Below, in pieces: positions 17,105-25,077 of a stretch of 64,000 nucleotides of DNA (positions are counted from its first letter, which is position 1; each line of letters opens with the position of its first letter). The stretch lies in the NCBI RefSeq assembly GCF_001263795.1, contig NZ_LHUR01000024.1:1-64000 (forward strand), written 5' to 3'. The DNA is from Clostridium homopropionicum DSM 5847. GTDB lineage: Bacteria; Bacillota; Clostridia; Clostridiales; Clostridiaceae. The notes beneath the pieces were generated by a model, which worked only from the letters and a program-made list of their open reading frames with translations, searched no databases and had not been told where the DNA came from. The position numbers and the translations under genes were made by a program.

Positions 17105-17671
17105 ATGGAGATGGTTAGTATTAGTATATATTCACTTTTTATAATAGCTCTTGCACTAGCTCTTGATGCCTTTGGAGTGGCTTTAAGTTTAGGATTGAAC
17201 CCAGCTCTAAAAGGTAAAAATAAAATAATGTTATGTGCTTCCTTTGGATTTTTTCAATTTGCTCTTTCTTTTCTAGGAGCTTATCTAGGATATTTATTTA
17301 ATACGTATATATTGGTGATTCCTAAATTAATTGGAGGCATAGTAATAATTATCGTGGGCATAATGATGCTGAAAGAAGGCATGGAAAAAAGCAATAATAA
17401 AGTAATATTAGATAAAAAAATGTACTTAATCCTTGGAATATCAGTAAGCATCGATGCGGCAGTGGTAGGCTTCACAGCTCTTAATAACTTAAAAAATATT
17501 CAGATCCTTTTATTAACTACTGTATTCATAGGTATTGTCACCACTATTATTTGTGCTCTTGCATTTATAATGTCTTCTTATTTAAGGAAGATAAATATAT
17601 TTTCAAAGTATGCGGATTACGTAGCAGGGATAATTTTAATTTTATTTGGATTAAAGATGATTTTTTTATAA
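17105..17671 (+). CDS. mntP: MntP/YtaF-family membrane protein, probable manganese exporter
   Basis: A 188-residue protein with six predicted membrane helices arranged as two repeats. Each repeat carries an acidic motif in its first helix: ALDAFGVALSLGL in repeat one and SIDAAVVGFTAL in repeat two. This pattern fits the MntP (DUF204) manganese efflux family; the related sporulation protein YtaF has the same fold and cannot be excluded. Translation from the ATG at 17105 would depend on GGGGGA six bases upstream, which is buried in the terminator stem. A yybP-ykoY manganese riboswitch, common before mntP, is not recognisable. Confidence 0.8.
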   Translation: MEMVSISIYSLFIIALALALDAFGVALSLGLNPALKGKNKIMLCASFGFFQFALSFLGAYLGYLFNTYILVIPKLIGGIVIIIVGIMMLKEGMEKSNNKVILDKKMYLILGISVSIDAAVVGFTALNNLKNIQILLLTTVFIGIVTTIICALAFIMSSYLRKINIFSKYADYVAGIILILFGLKMIFL

Positions 17672-17738
17672 GAATAGTTTAGGAAACTCCAATATGGATA
17701 TAATTTATAAAAAATTATAATTTATTGGAGGAGAGTAA

Positions 17739-18074
17739 ATGAATAAAGTAATGTTTATTGGAAGAATAACAAAGGATATTGATTTAAAGAAGGTCAATGA
17801 AAATAATAAATATGTAACAGCATTTAAATTAGCAGTAGATAGAGGATATTTGGATCATAAGGGTGAAAAAGTAGTAGATTTTATACCTATTGTAGCATGG
17901 GAAAAATTAGCGGAAAATTTAGCTAAGTTCACTAAAAAAGGTAGTATGATAAGTGTTATTGGAAGACTTCAAATAAAATCATATGATACTAAGGATGGAG
18001 AGAAAAGATATATTTCAGAGGTCATTGCCCAGGAAATAAAATTTTTAGATTCAAAGAAGCAAGAAGTAGTTTAA
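17739..18074 (+). CDS. ssb: Short single-stranded DNA-binding protein
   Basis: A 111-residue OB-fold protein beginning MNKVMFIGRITKDIDLK, with FKLAVDR, DFIPIVAWEKLAENLAKFTKKG and GRLQIKSYDTKDGEKRY, all typical SSB elements. It stops right after the OB fold. The Gly/Gln-rich linker and the acidic DDDIPF-type tip that recruits partner proteins in the main cellular SSB are absent. It is therefore probably a secondary SSB of the kind found as a second copy in clostridia. The start follows GGAGGAG. Roles in competence or recombination are possible but not shown here. Confidence 0.9.
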   Translation: MNKVMFIGRITKDIDLKKVNENNKYVTAFKLAVDRGYLDHKGEKVVDFIPIVAWEKLAENLAKFTKKGSMISVIGRLQIKSYDTKDGEKRYISEVIAQEIKFLDSKKQEVV

Positions 18075-18095
18075 AGGGCAGTTGATTAGTAATAT

Positions 18096-18240
18096 AAGAA
18101 TTTTACGACGTAAAATTCTTAGTAACCAGTAACCAATTCCCAGTAACCAGTTTTATTAATCCTACTGGCAACTGGTCACTGGTTACTGGTTACTTAAGAA
18201 AAATGCGTCGTATTTTTCTTAAAGTTGCATGGCAATTTTC
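18096..18240 (+). repeat. Composite palindromic repeat element A
   Basis: Four nested palindromes in a row: AAGAATTTTACG / CGTAAAATTCTT (18096-18120); AGTAACCAGTAACCA (18121-18135) pairing perfectly with TGGTTACTGGTTACT (18180-18194), with further GTAACCAGT repeats inside; AAGAAAAAT / ATTTTTCTT (18196-18220); and AAAGTTGC / GCAATTTT (18221-18239). It has no coding potential. The same architecture recurs at 22880-23030. It occupies the gap between ssb and the acidic-protein gene. Confidence 0.75.
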
Positions 18241-18340
18241 TCATATTGATAAATATACTGGATGGCATAGTTTCAATTTACCTTAATAGCAATATATGAT
18301 AATATAATTTATAGAGAATAAGATGGAAGAGGGGATAAAA

Positions 18341-18745
18341 TTGGATTTTGCAGCATTAGTTTTGATGGAATTAGATGAAAATAATAAATTTGTAGGAGAG
18401 CTTGGAAGTTATGAAGTAGGCGAAGGGGCTGAATATATAAATAAATTCTACTATAGTGATAAGGAAAATAAGGTAATTGTATATTTTGATACAAATAAAG
18501 ACGTTGAAGAATGGGAGTATACTGCAATATACGATTTATTTGACTTAGAGGCCTTTGAAGAAAAGGGATATGAAATAGAAGAGAAAGATGATGAGTTTAA
18601 TCCAACTTGGATAATTAAATTAGAATATATTGAAGAACATAGAGATATGACTGAAAAGCTAAATGAACTTTGTGAAATAATAAAAGCAGAAATTGAAAAA
18701 GCTATGGATGAAGCTGTTGAAAAGAAGGCTGATTATTTAGAATAA
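18341..18745 (+). CDS. Uncharacterised acidic clostridial protein
   Basis: A 134-residue soluble protein, rich in Glu and Asp, with no signal or membrane segment. Beta-strand-like segments (DFAALVLMELDE, GELGSYEVGEGAEYI, VIVYFDTNKDVEEW) precede a C-terminal charged helix from about residue 105. It resembles the clostridial DUF6762 type, from memory and at low confidence. The TTG at 18341 is preferred because AGAGGGG lies six bases upstream; the ATG at 18323 has no good site of its own. It is directly upstream of pepF, by 35 bases, and may be cotranscribed. No function is assigned. Confidence 0.68.
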   Translation: MDFAALVLMELDENNKFVGELGSYEVGEGAEYINKFYYSDKENKVIVYFDTNKDVEEWEYTAIYDLFDLEAFEEKGYEIEEKDDEFNPTWIIKLEYIEEHRDMTEKLNELCEIIKAEIEKAMDEAVEKKADYLE

Positions 18746-18780
18746 TTTAATTCTTACTAATAAGGATTGGAGTGTATGCT

Positions 18781-20580
18781 GTGGGCGAAGTTAAAATGGT
18801 AAAAAGAAGAGAAGAAATTAATTCTTTAGATAAATGGAATGTGGAAAAAGTATATGTAAATACTGAAGAATGGGAAAAGGACTTTGCAAAGTTAAAAGAA
18901 ATGGCTCCTAGATTAAGAGAGTTTCAAGGAAAGCTAAATATCCCTGTTAAATTGTTGGAATTTTTGAGACTAGATGAAGAAATTTCGAGGCTTGGCGATA
19001 AACTATTAGTTTTTGCTTTTCTAAAGGCTGATGAGGATACTACAAATAATGTTAATCAAGCAGTAAAAAATAAAATTGAAGCTTATTTTGCAGAGCTTGG
19101 AGAAATGTCAGCTTTTTTTATGCCTGAAATATTATCTTATCCAGAAGGTACTTTTGAGAAAGTATTAGCTCAGCTTCCTGAGCTAAAAAAATACGAATTC
19201 TTGATAAATAGAATTCTAAAAAGAAAACCACATACTTTAAGCCTGCAGATGGAAGAAATGTTAGCAGCTGTTTCAGATGCATTAAATGCTCCTTCTAGTA
19301 TTTTTGGTATGCTCTCAAACGCAGATATGACATTCCCAACTATTAAAGATGAAGAAGGAAATGAAGTAGAACTTACAGAGGGAAATTACTCTATATTCAT
19401 AAAATCAAAGGATGTAAAAGTAAGGGAAGCAGCCTTTGAAGCATTATTTGGAGCCTATGAAAAGTTTAAGAATACTATAGCAACCACCTTAACTTCTTCT
19501 ATAAAAAACTTTTCTTTTTTAGCTAAGAGAAGAAATTATAGCAGTTCCATTGAAAGCTCTTTAAAACCTAATGATATACCATTAGATGTATATGATAATT
19601 CAATAAAGGCTATAAATGATAATATAAAAAGCCTTCATAGATATGTAAGAGTTAAGAAAAAATTATTAGGATTAAAAGAAATGCACATGTACGATTTATA
19701 CGTACCTGTTATAGATACGCCTAAAATGCATATAGAATTTGATGAGGCAGTGAAGCTTGTAAAGGAAGCGTTAAAGCCACTTGGAGAAGAATATTTAAGC
19801 ATTTTTCAAGAAGGAATAGATAATAGATGGATAGATATCTATGAGAATAAAGGTAAAAGAAAAGGCGCTTATTCTTGGGGTTCTTATGATACAATGCCTT
19901 ATGTTCTTTTAAACTACAATTATGAACTTAATGATGTTTCTACTCTTGCACATGAAATGGGTCATTCTATTCATTCTTATTATTCAAGAAAAGAGCAGCC
20001 GTATATATATGCAGATTATACATTATTTTGTGCAGAAGTGGCTTCTACTGTAAATGAAAACATGCTAATAAACTATCTTATTGAAAATGAAAAGGATGAA
20101 ACTAAAAAATTATATTTAATAAATACTCAATTAGAACAGATAAGGACTACTGTCTTTAGACAAATAATGTTTGCTGAGTTTGAAAAGATAACTCATGAAA
20201 AAATCGATCAAGGAATACCTTTGACTAGTGATGAATTATGTCAGATATATCATGATTTAAATGTTAAGTATTTTGAAGAAGACATTATTGTAGATAAAGA
20301 AATAGATATGGAATGGTCAAGAATACCTCATTTCTATAATGACTTTTACGTTTATCAATATGCCACTGGATACTCAGCTGCCAATTCATTTGTAAAGGCA
20401 ATTTTAGAAAAGGGAGAAGAAGCTTTAGAGAAATATAAAGGTTTCTTAAAAAGTGGAGGTTCAGATTATCCAATAAATATCCTTAAGAAGGCAGGAGTGG
20501 ATATGACAACATCAAAGCCAATTGAAGATACCATAAGTAGATTTAATGAGCTTTTAGATATGTTAGAAAGAACCTTATAA
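18781..20580 (+). CDS. pepF: Oligoendopeptidase F (M3 family)
   Basis: A 599-residue cytoplasmic zinc metallopeptidase that cuts short peptides. The zinc site is LAHEMGHSIHSYYS (HExxH), followed downstream by the third ligand region FCAEVASTVNE, as in the M3B/PepF family. The C-terminal FYVYQYATGYSAANSF is another strong family signature. The length matches PepF (about 600). GGAG at 18769-18772 leaves eight bases to the GTG at 18781; a GTG at 18772 overlaps the site, and an ATG at 18796 is a third possibility. It may be cotranscribed with the acidic-protein gene upstream. Confidence 0.94.
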   Translation: MGEVKMVKRREEINSLDKWNVEKVYVNTEEWEKDFAKLKEMAPRLREFQGKLNIPVKLLEFLRLDEEISRLGDKLLVFAFLKADEDTTNNVNQAVKNKIEAYFAELGEMSAFFMPEILSYPEGTFEKVLAQLPELKKYEFLINRILKRKPHTLSLQMEEMLAAVSDALNAPSSIFGMLSNADMTFPTIKDEEGNEVELTEGNYSIFIKSKDVKVREAAFEALFGAYEKFKNTIATTLTSSIKNFSFLAKRRNYSSSIESSLKPNDIPLDVYDNSIKAINDNIKSLHRYVRVKKKLLGLKEMHMYDLYVPVIDTPKMHIEFDEAVKLVKEALKPLGEEYLSIFQEGIDNRWIDIYENKGKRKGAYSWGSYDTMPYVLLNYNYELNDVSTLAHEMGHSIHSYYSRKEQPYIYADYTLFCAEVASTVNENMLINYLIENEKDETKKLYLINTQLEQIRTTVFRQIMFAEFEKITHEKIDQGIPLTSDELCQIYHDLNVKYFEEDIIVDKEIDMEWSRIPHFYNDFYVYQYATGYSAANSFVKAILEKGEEALEKYKGFLKSGGSDYPINILKKAGVDMTTSKPIEDTISRFNELLDMLERTL

Positions 20581-20735
20581 ATTTTAAACAAATTATTAAA
20601 AGGCTTGCCAATAATGATGTTTTAACGTAAAATATTAAAATGTCATTAAACTAAATTTAACCATAAGTAATATACTATAGTCATAGCAAATTTTACATTA
20701 AGAGTCTAGCTAGTAACTTTTTAATGAGGTGTTGT

Positions 20736-21797
20736 ATGAGATTAGAATTTATAAATAGGGTTAAGGAAAATGAGGTATTGGGGAAAAGTATTTTAACCAA
20801 TGAGGGAAGCATACTTTTAAGAGCTGGGATTACACTTACAAATCAATATATTAATAAATTGAAAGAATTAGGTGTTCTTTATGTATATATAGAAGATGAC
20901 AGACTTGACGACGTTATGGTAGAGGATGAAAGACTAATAAAGTTAAAGCAAGTTACCATGAAAAACATGGATAAGATTGTTAAGAATATAAACAATTTAA
21001 ATAGTAAAAGAGATGCAAGGAATTCTTTAAGAGTTGTAGAAAACCTTATTGAATATATAATAGATTCTGGAGATATTAATTTAAGTTTGCATGATATTAA
21101 AACCCATGACAATTATACCTATGTTCATTGTATTGATACTGGAATTATGGCAGCTTTTTTAGGTCTATCTTTAAAATTCAAAGATGATGAACTTAAAGAG
21201 TTAGGTAAGGGTGCTATATTGCATGATATTGGAAAAACAAAAATATCTGAAAAGATTATAAATAAAAGAGCACCTCTAAATGAAGAAGAATTTCTTGAAA
21301 TGAAAAAACACCCTATTTATGGCAAACAAATTCTTGAGAAAAATATGAGCATTTCTGAAATAGTTTTAAAGGCAGTAGCTGAGCATCATGAGCGAATTGA
21401 TGGTTGCGGTTACCCCTATGGATTAAAAGGAAACCAGATTTCAAGGTACGGTAAAGCTGTGTGCATTTGTGATGTTTATGATGCTATTAGCAGTGATAGA
21501 AGTTATAGAAATAAATTTAGCCCCAATGATGCATATGAACTTATATTAGCTGGCAATGGAACCATGTTTGATGAAAAAATGGTTGAAGGCTTTAAAGATA
21601 CATTTTCTGTATATCCACTAGGATGCTGCGTAAAGCTTTCAAATGACATAGAGGGATATGTAATAAGGCAAAATCTAGGATTCCCAGATAGACCGATATT
21701 AAGGATACTATACGATGCAGAGACTAAGGCGCCAATTCCTTTCTATGAAATTGATTTGCTAAAACATTTAGATATTGTAGTTAAAAAAGTAGTATAA
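20736..21797 (+). CDS. HD-GYP domain protein, probable c-di-GMP phosphodiesterase
   Basis: A 353-residue cytoplasmic protein. The N-terminal region (about 1-70) resembles the short DUF3391-like lead-in common in HD-GYP proteins. The catalytic HD is LHDIGKTKIS, followed by KKHPIYGKQIL, EHHERIDGCGYPYGLKG (the HHExxDGxGYP core that defines the family) and CDVYDAISSDRSYR. It should hydrolyse c-di-GMP to pGpG or GMP. Together with the EAL protein at 11.6 kb, this puts two c-di-GMP-degrading proteins in the window. The ATG at 20736 follows GAGGTG; the ATG at 20724 overlaps that site. It ends in a strong terminator. Confidence 0.92.
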   Translation: MRLEFINRVKENEVLGKSILTNEGSILLRAGITLTNQYINKLKELGVLYVYIEDDRLDDVMVEDERLIKLKQVTMKNMDKIVKNINNLNSKRDARNSLRVVENLIEYIIDSGDINLSLHDIKTHDNYTYVHCIDTGIMAAFLGLSLKFKDDELKELGKGAILHDIGKTKISEKIINKRAPLNEEEFLEMKKHPIYGKQILEKNMSISEIVLKAVAEHHERIDGCGYPYGLKGNQISRYGKAVCICDVYDAISSDRSYRNKFSPNDAYELILAGNGTMFDEKMVEGFKDTFSVYPLGCCVKLSNDIEGYVIRQNLGFPDRPILRILYDAETKAPIPFYEIDLLKHLDIVVKKVV

Positions 21798-21802
21798 AAA
21801 AC

Positions 21803-21842
21803 ACCTAAAGATTTTTAGAACCTAAAAATTTTTAGGTTTTTT
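21803..21842 (+). terminator. Intrinsic terminator after the HD-GYP gene
   Basis: ACCTAAAGATTTTTAG pairs with CTAAAAATTTTTAGGT (16 bp, one G-T pair, three-base loop), followed by TTTTTT. Confidence 0.82.
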
Positions 21843-21864
21843 ATTATATATATGGAGGTATCTA

Positions 21865-22857
21865 ATGAGTAAAGAGAATTTAATAAAAGAAACAATAAAT
21901 ATATTTTGCCAATATTATAGATATAATATAGAAGAGTTTAATTCCAAAAGGGAAGGACAATCTTTTTGGGGAGTATCTAGATTAGGAGAAAATTATAATG
22001 AATATATGGTTTTTTTAGATTTGAGTGAAAATGGTGAACTAGATACTGACTATATATATAACAAGCATAGGTATGAAAATGTTAGAATAATAAAGGTATT
22101 TTATATTAAAAATAAAGAAAATATTAATTGGAGTATTTTATCAGAGCAATCTAAAGAAGAAATAATTGTAGTGGATAAGAATCAGTATAAGATTGTGTAT
22201 TGTTCTGAATTTGCTAGAGAGAATGCCGTGATTATTGAGAGGATAATGGAACATTTTAAGAGAATAAAAAGAGAAAAGAAAGCTGTTAAGGTGCCGGTTA
22301 TCACCAGCATATTAATCTTAACAAATATAATAATGTTTTTATTAACTGCATATCTTTCAGGAAGCATTTTTGAAAGTAACACTAGTGTTTTATTGTATTT
22401 AGGTGCAAAGGAAAATACACTTATTGGAAATGGAGAATACTATAGATTAATCAGCGCTATGTTTTTACATGGGGGAATAGTTCACATTGGATTTAATATG
22501 TATGCCTTATATTTTTTAGGTACAATGGTTGAAAGAGCCTTTGGAAAGTTAAAATTTATATTGATCTATTTTATTGGAGGAATATCCTCATCACTAGCGA
22601 GCTATTTTTTTTCACAGGCAGTATCCGTTGGTGCATCTGGAGCTATATTTGCACTTTTAGGAGCAATACTAATATACAACTTAAAGATGGGATATAAGGC
22701 TAATAAAGCTATGATAGGAAATATCGTTTCAGTAATATTTACTAATATAGTTATTGGATTTATACTTCCTAATATAGATAACTTTGGCCACCTTGGTGGA
22801 CTAGCAGCAGGATTGATTGTAACCTTATTGATTATAAATTTTAATAAAAGGCTATAG
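21865..22857 (+). CDS. Rhomboid-family intramembrane serine protease
   Basis: A 330-residue protein. The first 140 residues form a soluble cytoplasmic domain. Six or seven membrane helices follow from about residue 150. The rhomboid core is clear: RLISAMFLHGGIVHIGFNMYAL, VGASGAIFALLGA (catalytic serine at residue 258) and NFGHLGGLAAG (catalytic histidine at 309). It would cut substrates within the membrane. The clostridial N-terminal extension is of unknown function. The start follows GGAGGT. It is followed by composite palindromic element B. Confidence 0.93.
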   Translation: MSKENLIKETINIFCQYYRYNIEEFNSKREGQSFWGVSRLGENYNEYMVFLDLSENGELDTDYIYNKHRYENVRIIKVFYIKNKENINWSILSEQSKEEIIVVDKNQYKIVYCSEFARENAVIIERIMEHFKRIKREKKAVKVPVITSILILTNIIMFLLTAYLSGSIFESNTSVLLYLGAKENTLIGNGEYYRLISAMFLHGGIVHIGFNMYALYFLGTMVERAFGKLKFILIYFIGGISSSLASYFFSQAVSVGASGAIFALLGAILIYNLKMGYKANKAMIGNIVSVIFTNIVIGFILPNIDNFGHLGGLAAGLIVTLLIINFNKRL

Positions 22858-22879
22858 AAAAAATGTTCAGTCAGTGATT

Positions 22880-23030
22880 AAGAAAAATGCGGAGCATTTT
22901 TCTTAGTAGCTAATCACCAATCTCTAGTCGCTAGGGTGTTGCAATAAGAGCTGATTTTTATTACGCACATTACTTTAGCTATTAGCGACTAGAGACTAGC
23001 AATTTCTTTTTAAAGTTGCGTCGCAACTTT
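22880..23030 (+). repeat. Composite palindromic repeat element B
   Basis: AAGAAAAATGC / GCATTTTTCTT (22880-22904, perfect); CTCTAGTCGCTA (22922-22933) pairing perfectly with TAGCGACTAGAG (22983-22994); and AAAGTTGCG / CGCAACTTT (23012-23030, perfect). The outer hairpins match those of element A at 18096, but the central inverted repeat is different in sequence. It lies between the convergent rhomboid and ftsH genes. Confidence 0.75.
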
Positions 23031-23064
23031 CTTATACTACTAATTAAATATCTAGAAATAAGGG

Positions 23065-24816
23065 TTACTGAATAGAATCTAATATTTCTTTTATTTCATC
23101 GTGATAAATTGTTTCATTTTCTAATAATTTGCAAGTCATAGCTTCTAATGCTTTTTTATTTTCAACTAATAGATTTATAGTTTCTGCGTAAAGACTGTCA
23201 ATTGTCTTTTTACATTCTTTTACTATAGAATCTTTTATAGATACTGAAAGTTCTCCTACTTCTGATAGAGTTAATAAACCTAAAGATTCTCCCATTCCAT
23301 AGGCAGTGATCATGTTTGTAATAAGATTTGTAGAATGCTTAAGATCGCTATATGCTCCAGTAGTTATTTTTTCTTTTCCAAAAATAATTTCCTCAGCAGC
23401 TCTTCCGCCTAAGAGCACCATTATTCTTTTTAGAAGATAATCCTTATTTTGATACATTTTATCCTCAGGAATGCTTAAGGTATATCCACCTGCGCCATTA
23501 GTTGTAGGTATAATAGTTACTTTTGAAAGCTTATCCTGTGGAAGAACTCTTGAAGATACTAAAGCATGTCCAGCTTCGTGGTAAGCAGTAATCTTTCTAT
23601 CAACTTCTCTTATATGATCTCTATTCTGTTTTTCGTATCCAGCAAGTACAATAGAGAATGCTTTATCAAAATGAATATTAGAAATACTTTCGCTCTCATC
23701 TTTGCAGGCTAAAATAGCAGCTTCATTCACTAAGTGCTCCAATTTAGCTCCCGAAAACATAGAAGTCTTTTGTGCCCATTCTTTTATACTTATATCCTTG
23801 TGAGGCTTATTCTTTAAGTGTAAGCTAAGAATTTTTTCTCTAGCTGATACATCAGGAAGATTTACTTCTATATGTCTATCAAATCTTCCTGGTCTTAGCA
23901 ATGCTGGATCAAGCATATCTAATCTATTTGTTGCAGCCATTACAACAATTCCTTCTTTCTCGTTAAAGCCAGACATCTCAGTTAATAGTGCATTTAGAGT
24001 TTGATCTCTTTCATCTGAACCGCCAGTAGAGGAACCATCTCTTTTTTTGCCTATGGCATCAATTTCATCTATAAATATTACAGCTCTTCCATGAGTTTTA
24101 GCTTTTTTGAATAATTGACGAATTCTGCTGGCACCAACTCCTACATAAACCTGTACAAAATCAGAGCCAGACATAGCATAAAAAGGTACTCCTGCTTCTC
24201 CAGCAACGGATTTAGCAAGTAAGGTTTTACCTGTTCCAGGCTCCCCATATAAAATTACGCCCTTAGGCATTCTAGCCCCATAGGCATTATATTTTTCAGG
24301 ATTTTTTAGAAAATCAACTATATCTTTTACACTTTCCTTTGCTTCTTCATTGCCGGCTACATCTTTAAAGGTAAAGCCTAAATTTTCTATTTCAGCTGCA
24401 TCAAGCGAATCAACTGAACGAATTCCTTTGGAAGTAATCTTAGAATTTTTAATTGCTATGGTGATAAAAAGAACTAAAGATATACCAAAAAGAGCCATTG
24501 GAAGAATCTCTACGGGGGAAATATAACCCTGTTCAGAAACTTCAATACCGTTTTTTAAAGCATCTTCTTTTAGCTGTAAGCTTCTTGGATTATCAGTTTC
24601 GTAAATTGTACCATCTTTTAATTGTACTTGCATTTTTGGTGAATTGGTATAGTAAATTTTTTCTACTAAACTGTGATTAAAATCATCCTTGAATTGGGCA
24701 TATGTTTTAGCTTTTTCTACCTTATATACAAAGTTTGTAAGTAACATTAGAATAATAGAAAGTGACATTGTAATAACTGCTAATAAGATATATTTATTTT
24801 TAATCTTGTTCTTCAC
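23065..24816 (-). CDS. ftsH: FtsH-type AAA+ membrane zinc protease (paralogue)
   Basis: A 583-residue membrane-anchored, ATP-driven protease. Two N-terminal membrane helices (about 8-30 and 112-130) flank an extracytoplasmic segment. The AAA domain has GEPGTGKT (Walker A), VIFIDEIDAIG (Walker B) and RPGRFDRHIEV (second region of homology). The zinc motif is TAYHEAGHAL. The GTG at 24816 is preferred: AAGGATGAT lies just upstream and the N terminus becomes MKNKIKNKYILLAVITMSL, the usual FtsH form. An in-frame ATG at 24882 lies within the -10 of the only good promoter and lacks a ribosome-binding site. The stand-alone context suggests an additional FtsH copy rather than the housekeeping one. Confidence 0.9.
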   Translation of the reverse strand: MKNKIKNKYILLAVITMSLSIILMLLTNFVYKVEKAKTYAQFKDDFNHSLVEKIYYTNSPKMQVQLKDGTIYETDNPRSLQLKEDALKNGIEVSEQGYISPVEILPMALFGISLVLFITIAIKNSKITSKGIRSVDSLDAAEIENLGFTFKDVAGNEEAKESVKDIVDFLKNPEKYNAYGARMPKGVILYGEPGTGKTLLAKSVAGEAGVPFYAMSGSDFVQVYVGVGASRIRQLFKKAKTHGRAVIFIDEIDAIGKKRDGSSTGGSDERDQTLNALLTEMSGFNEKEGIVVMAATNRLDMLDPALLRPGRFDRHIEVNLPDVSAREKILSLHLKNKPHKDISIKEWAQKTSMFSGAKLEHLVNEAAILACKDESESISNIHFDKAFSIVLAGYEKQNRDHIREVDRKITAYHEAGHALVSSRVLPQDKLSKVTIIPTTNGAGGYTLSIPEDKMYQNKDYLLKRIMVLLGGRAAEEIIFGKEKITTGAYSDLKHSTNLITNMITAYGMGESLGLLTLSEVGELSVSIKDSIVKECKKTIDSLYAETINLLVENKKALEAMTCKLLENETIYHDEIKEILDSIQ

Positions 24817-24880
24817 TGTATCATCCTTTCCCATTAAGGTATTACTATAAAATTTACTTGTCACTTGGTCAACTAGGCTC

Positions 24881-24910
24881 ATTATATTAAAATTTATGAA
24901 CTATGTCCAA
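24881..24910 (-). promoter_or_regulatory. Promoter of the ftsH paralogue
   Basis: On the minus strand: TTGGAC (24905-24910), 18-base spacer, TATAAT (24881-24886). The predicted start near 24874 leaves a leader of about 58 bases to the GTG at 24816. Confidence 0.68.
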
Positions 24911-24968
24911 CAAACCTCATAAATATTGCTAATGTAATTTATGCTAAAAGGGCAGATAGAAAGATTTA

Positions 24969-24997
24969 TTGTGTAAAGTTAAAAATTTGTGTATACT
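24969..24997 (+). promoter_or_regulatory. Promoter of the DUF1232 gene
   Basis: TTGTGT (24969-24974), 17-base spacer, TATACT (24992-24997). It is divergent from the ftsH promoter about 60 bases away. Confidence 0.6.
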
Positions 24998-25077
24998 TTA
25001 GATTAGATGTAAAAATATTCTACTTGAAAGGGGGAGGCTCTTAGAAGGTCAAGCCTAGATAAAGAGCGCGATTTTAT

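Noticed and set aside
18121-18194. CRISPR-like array from GTAACCAGT repeats
   Set aside because: The repeats are short, of irregular spacing and arranged as inverted repeats, with no cas genes.
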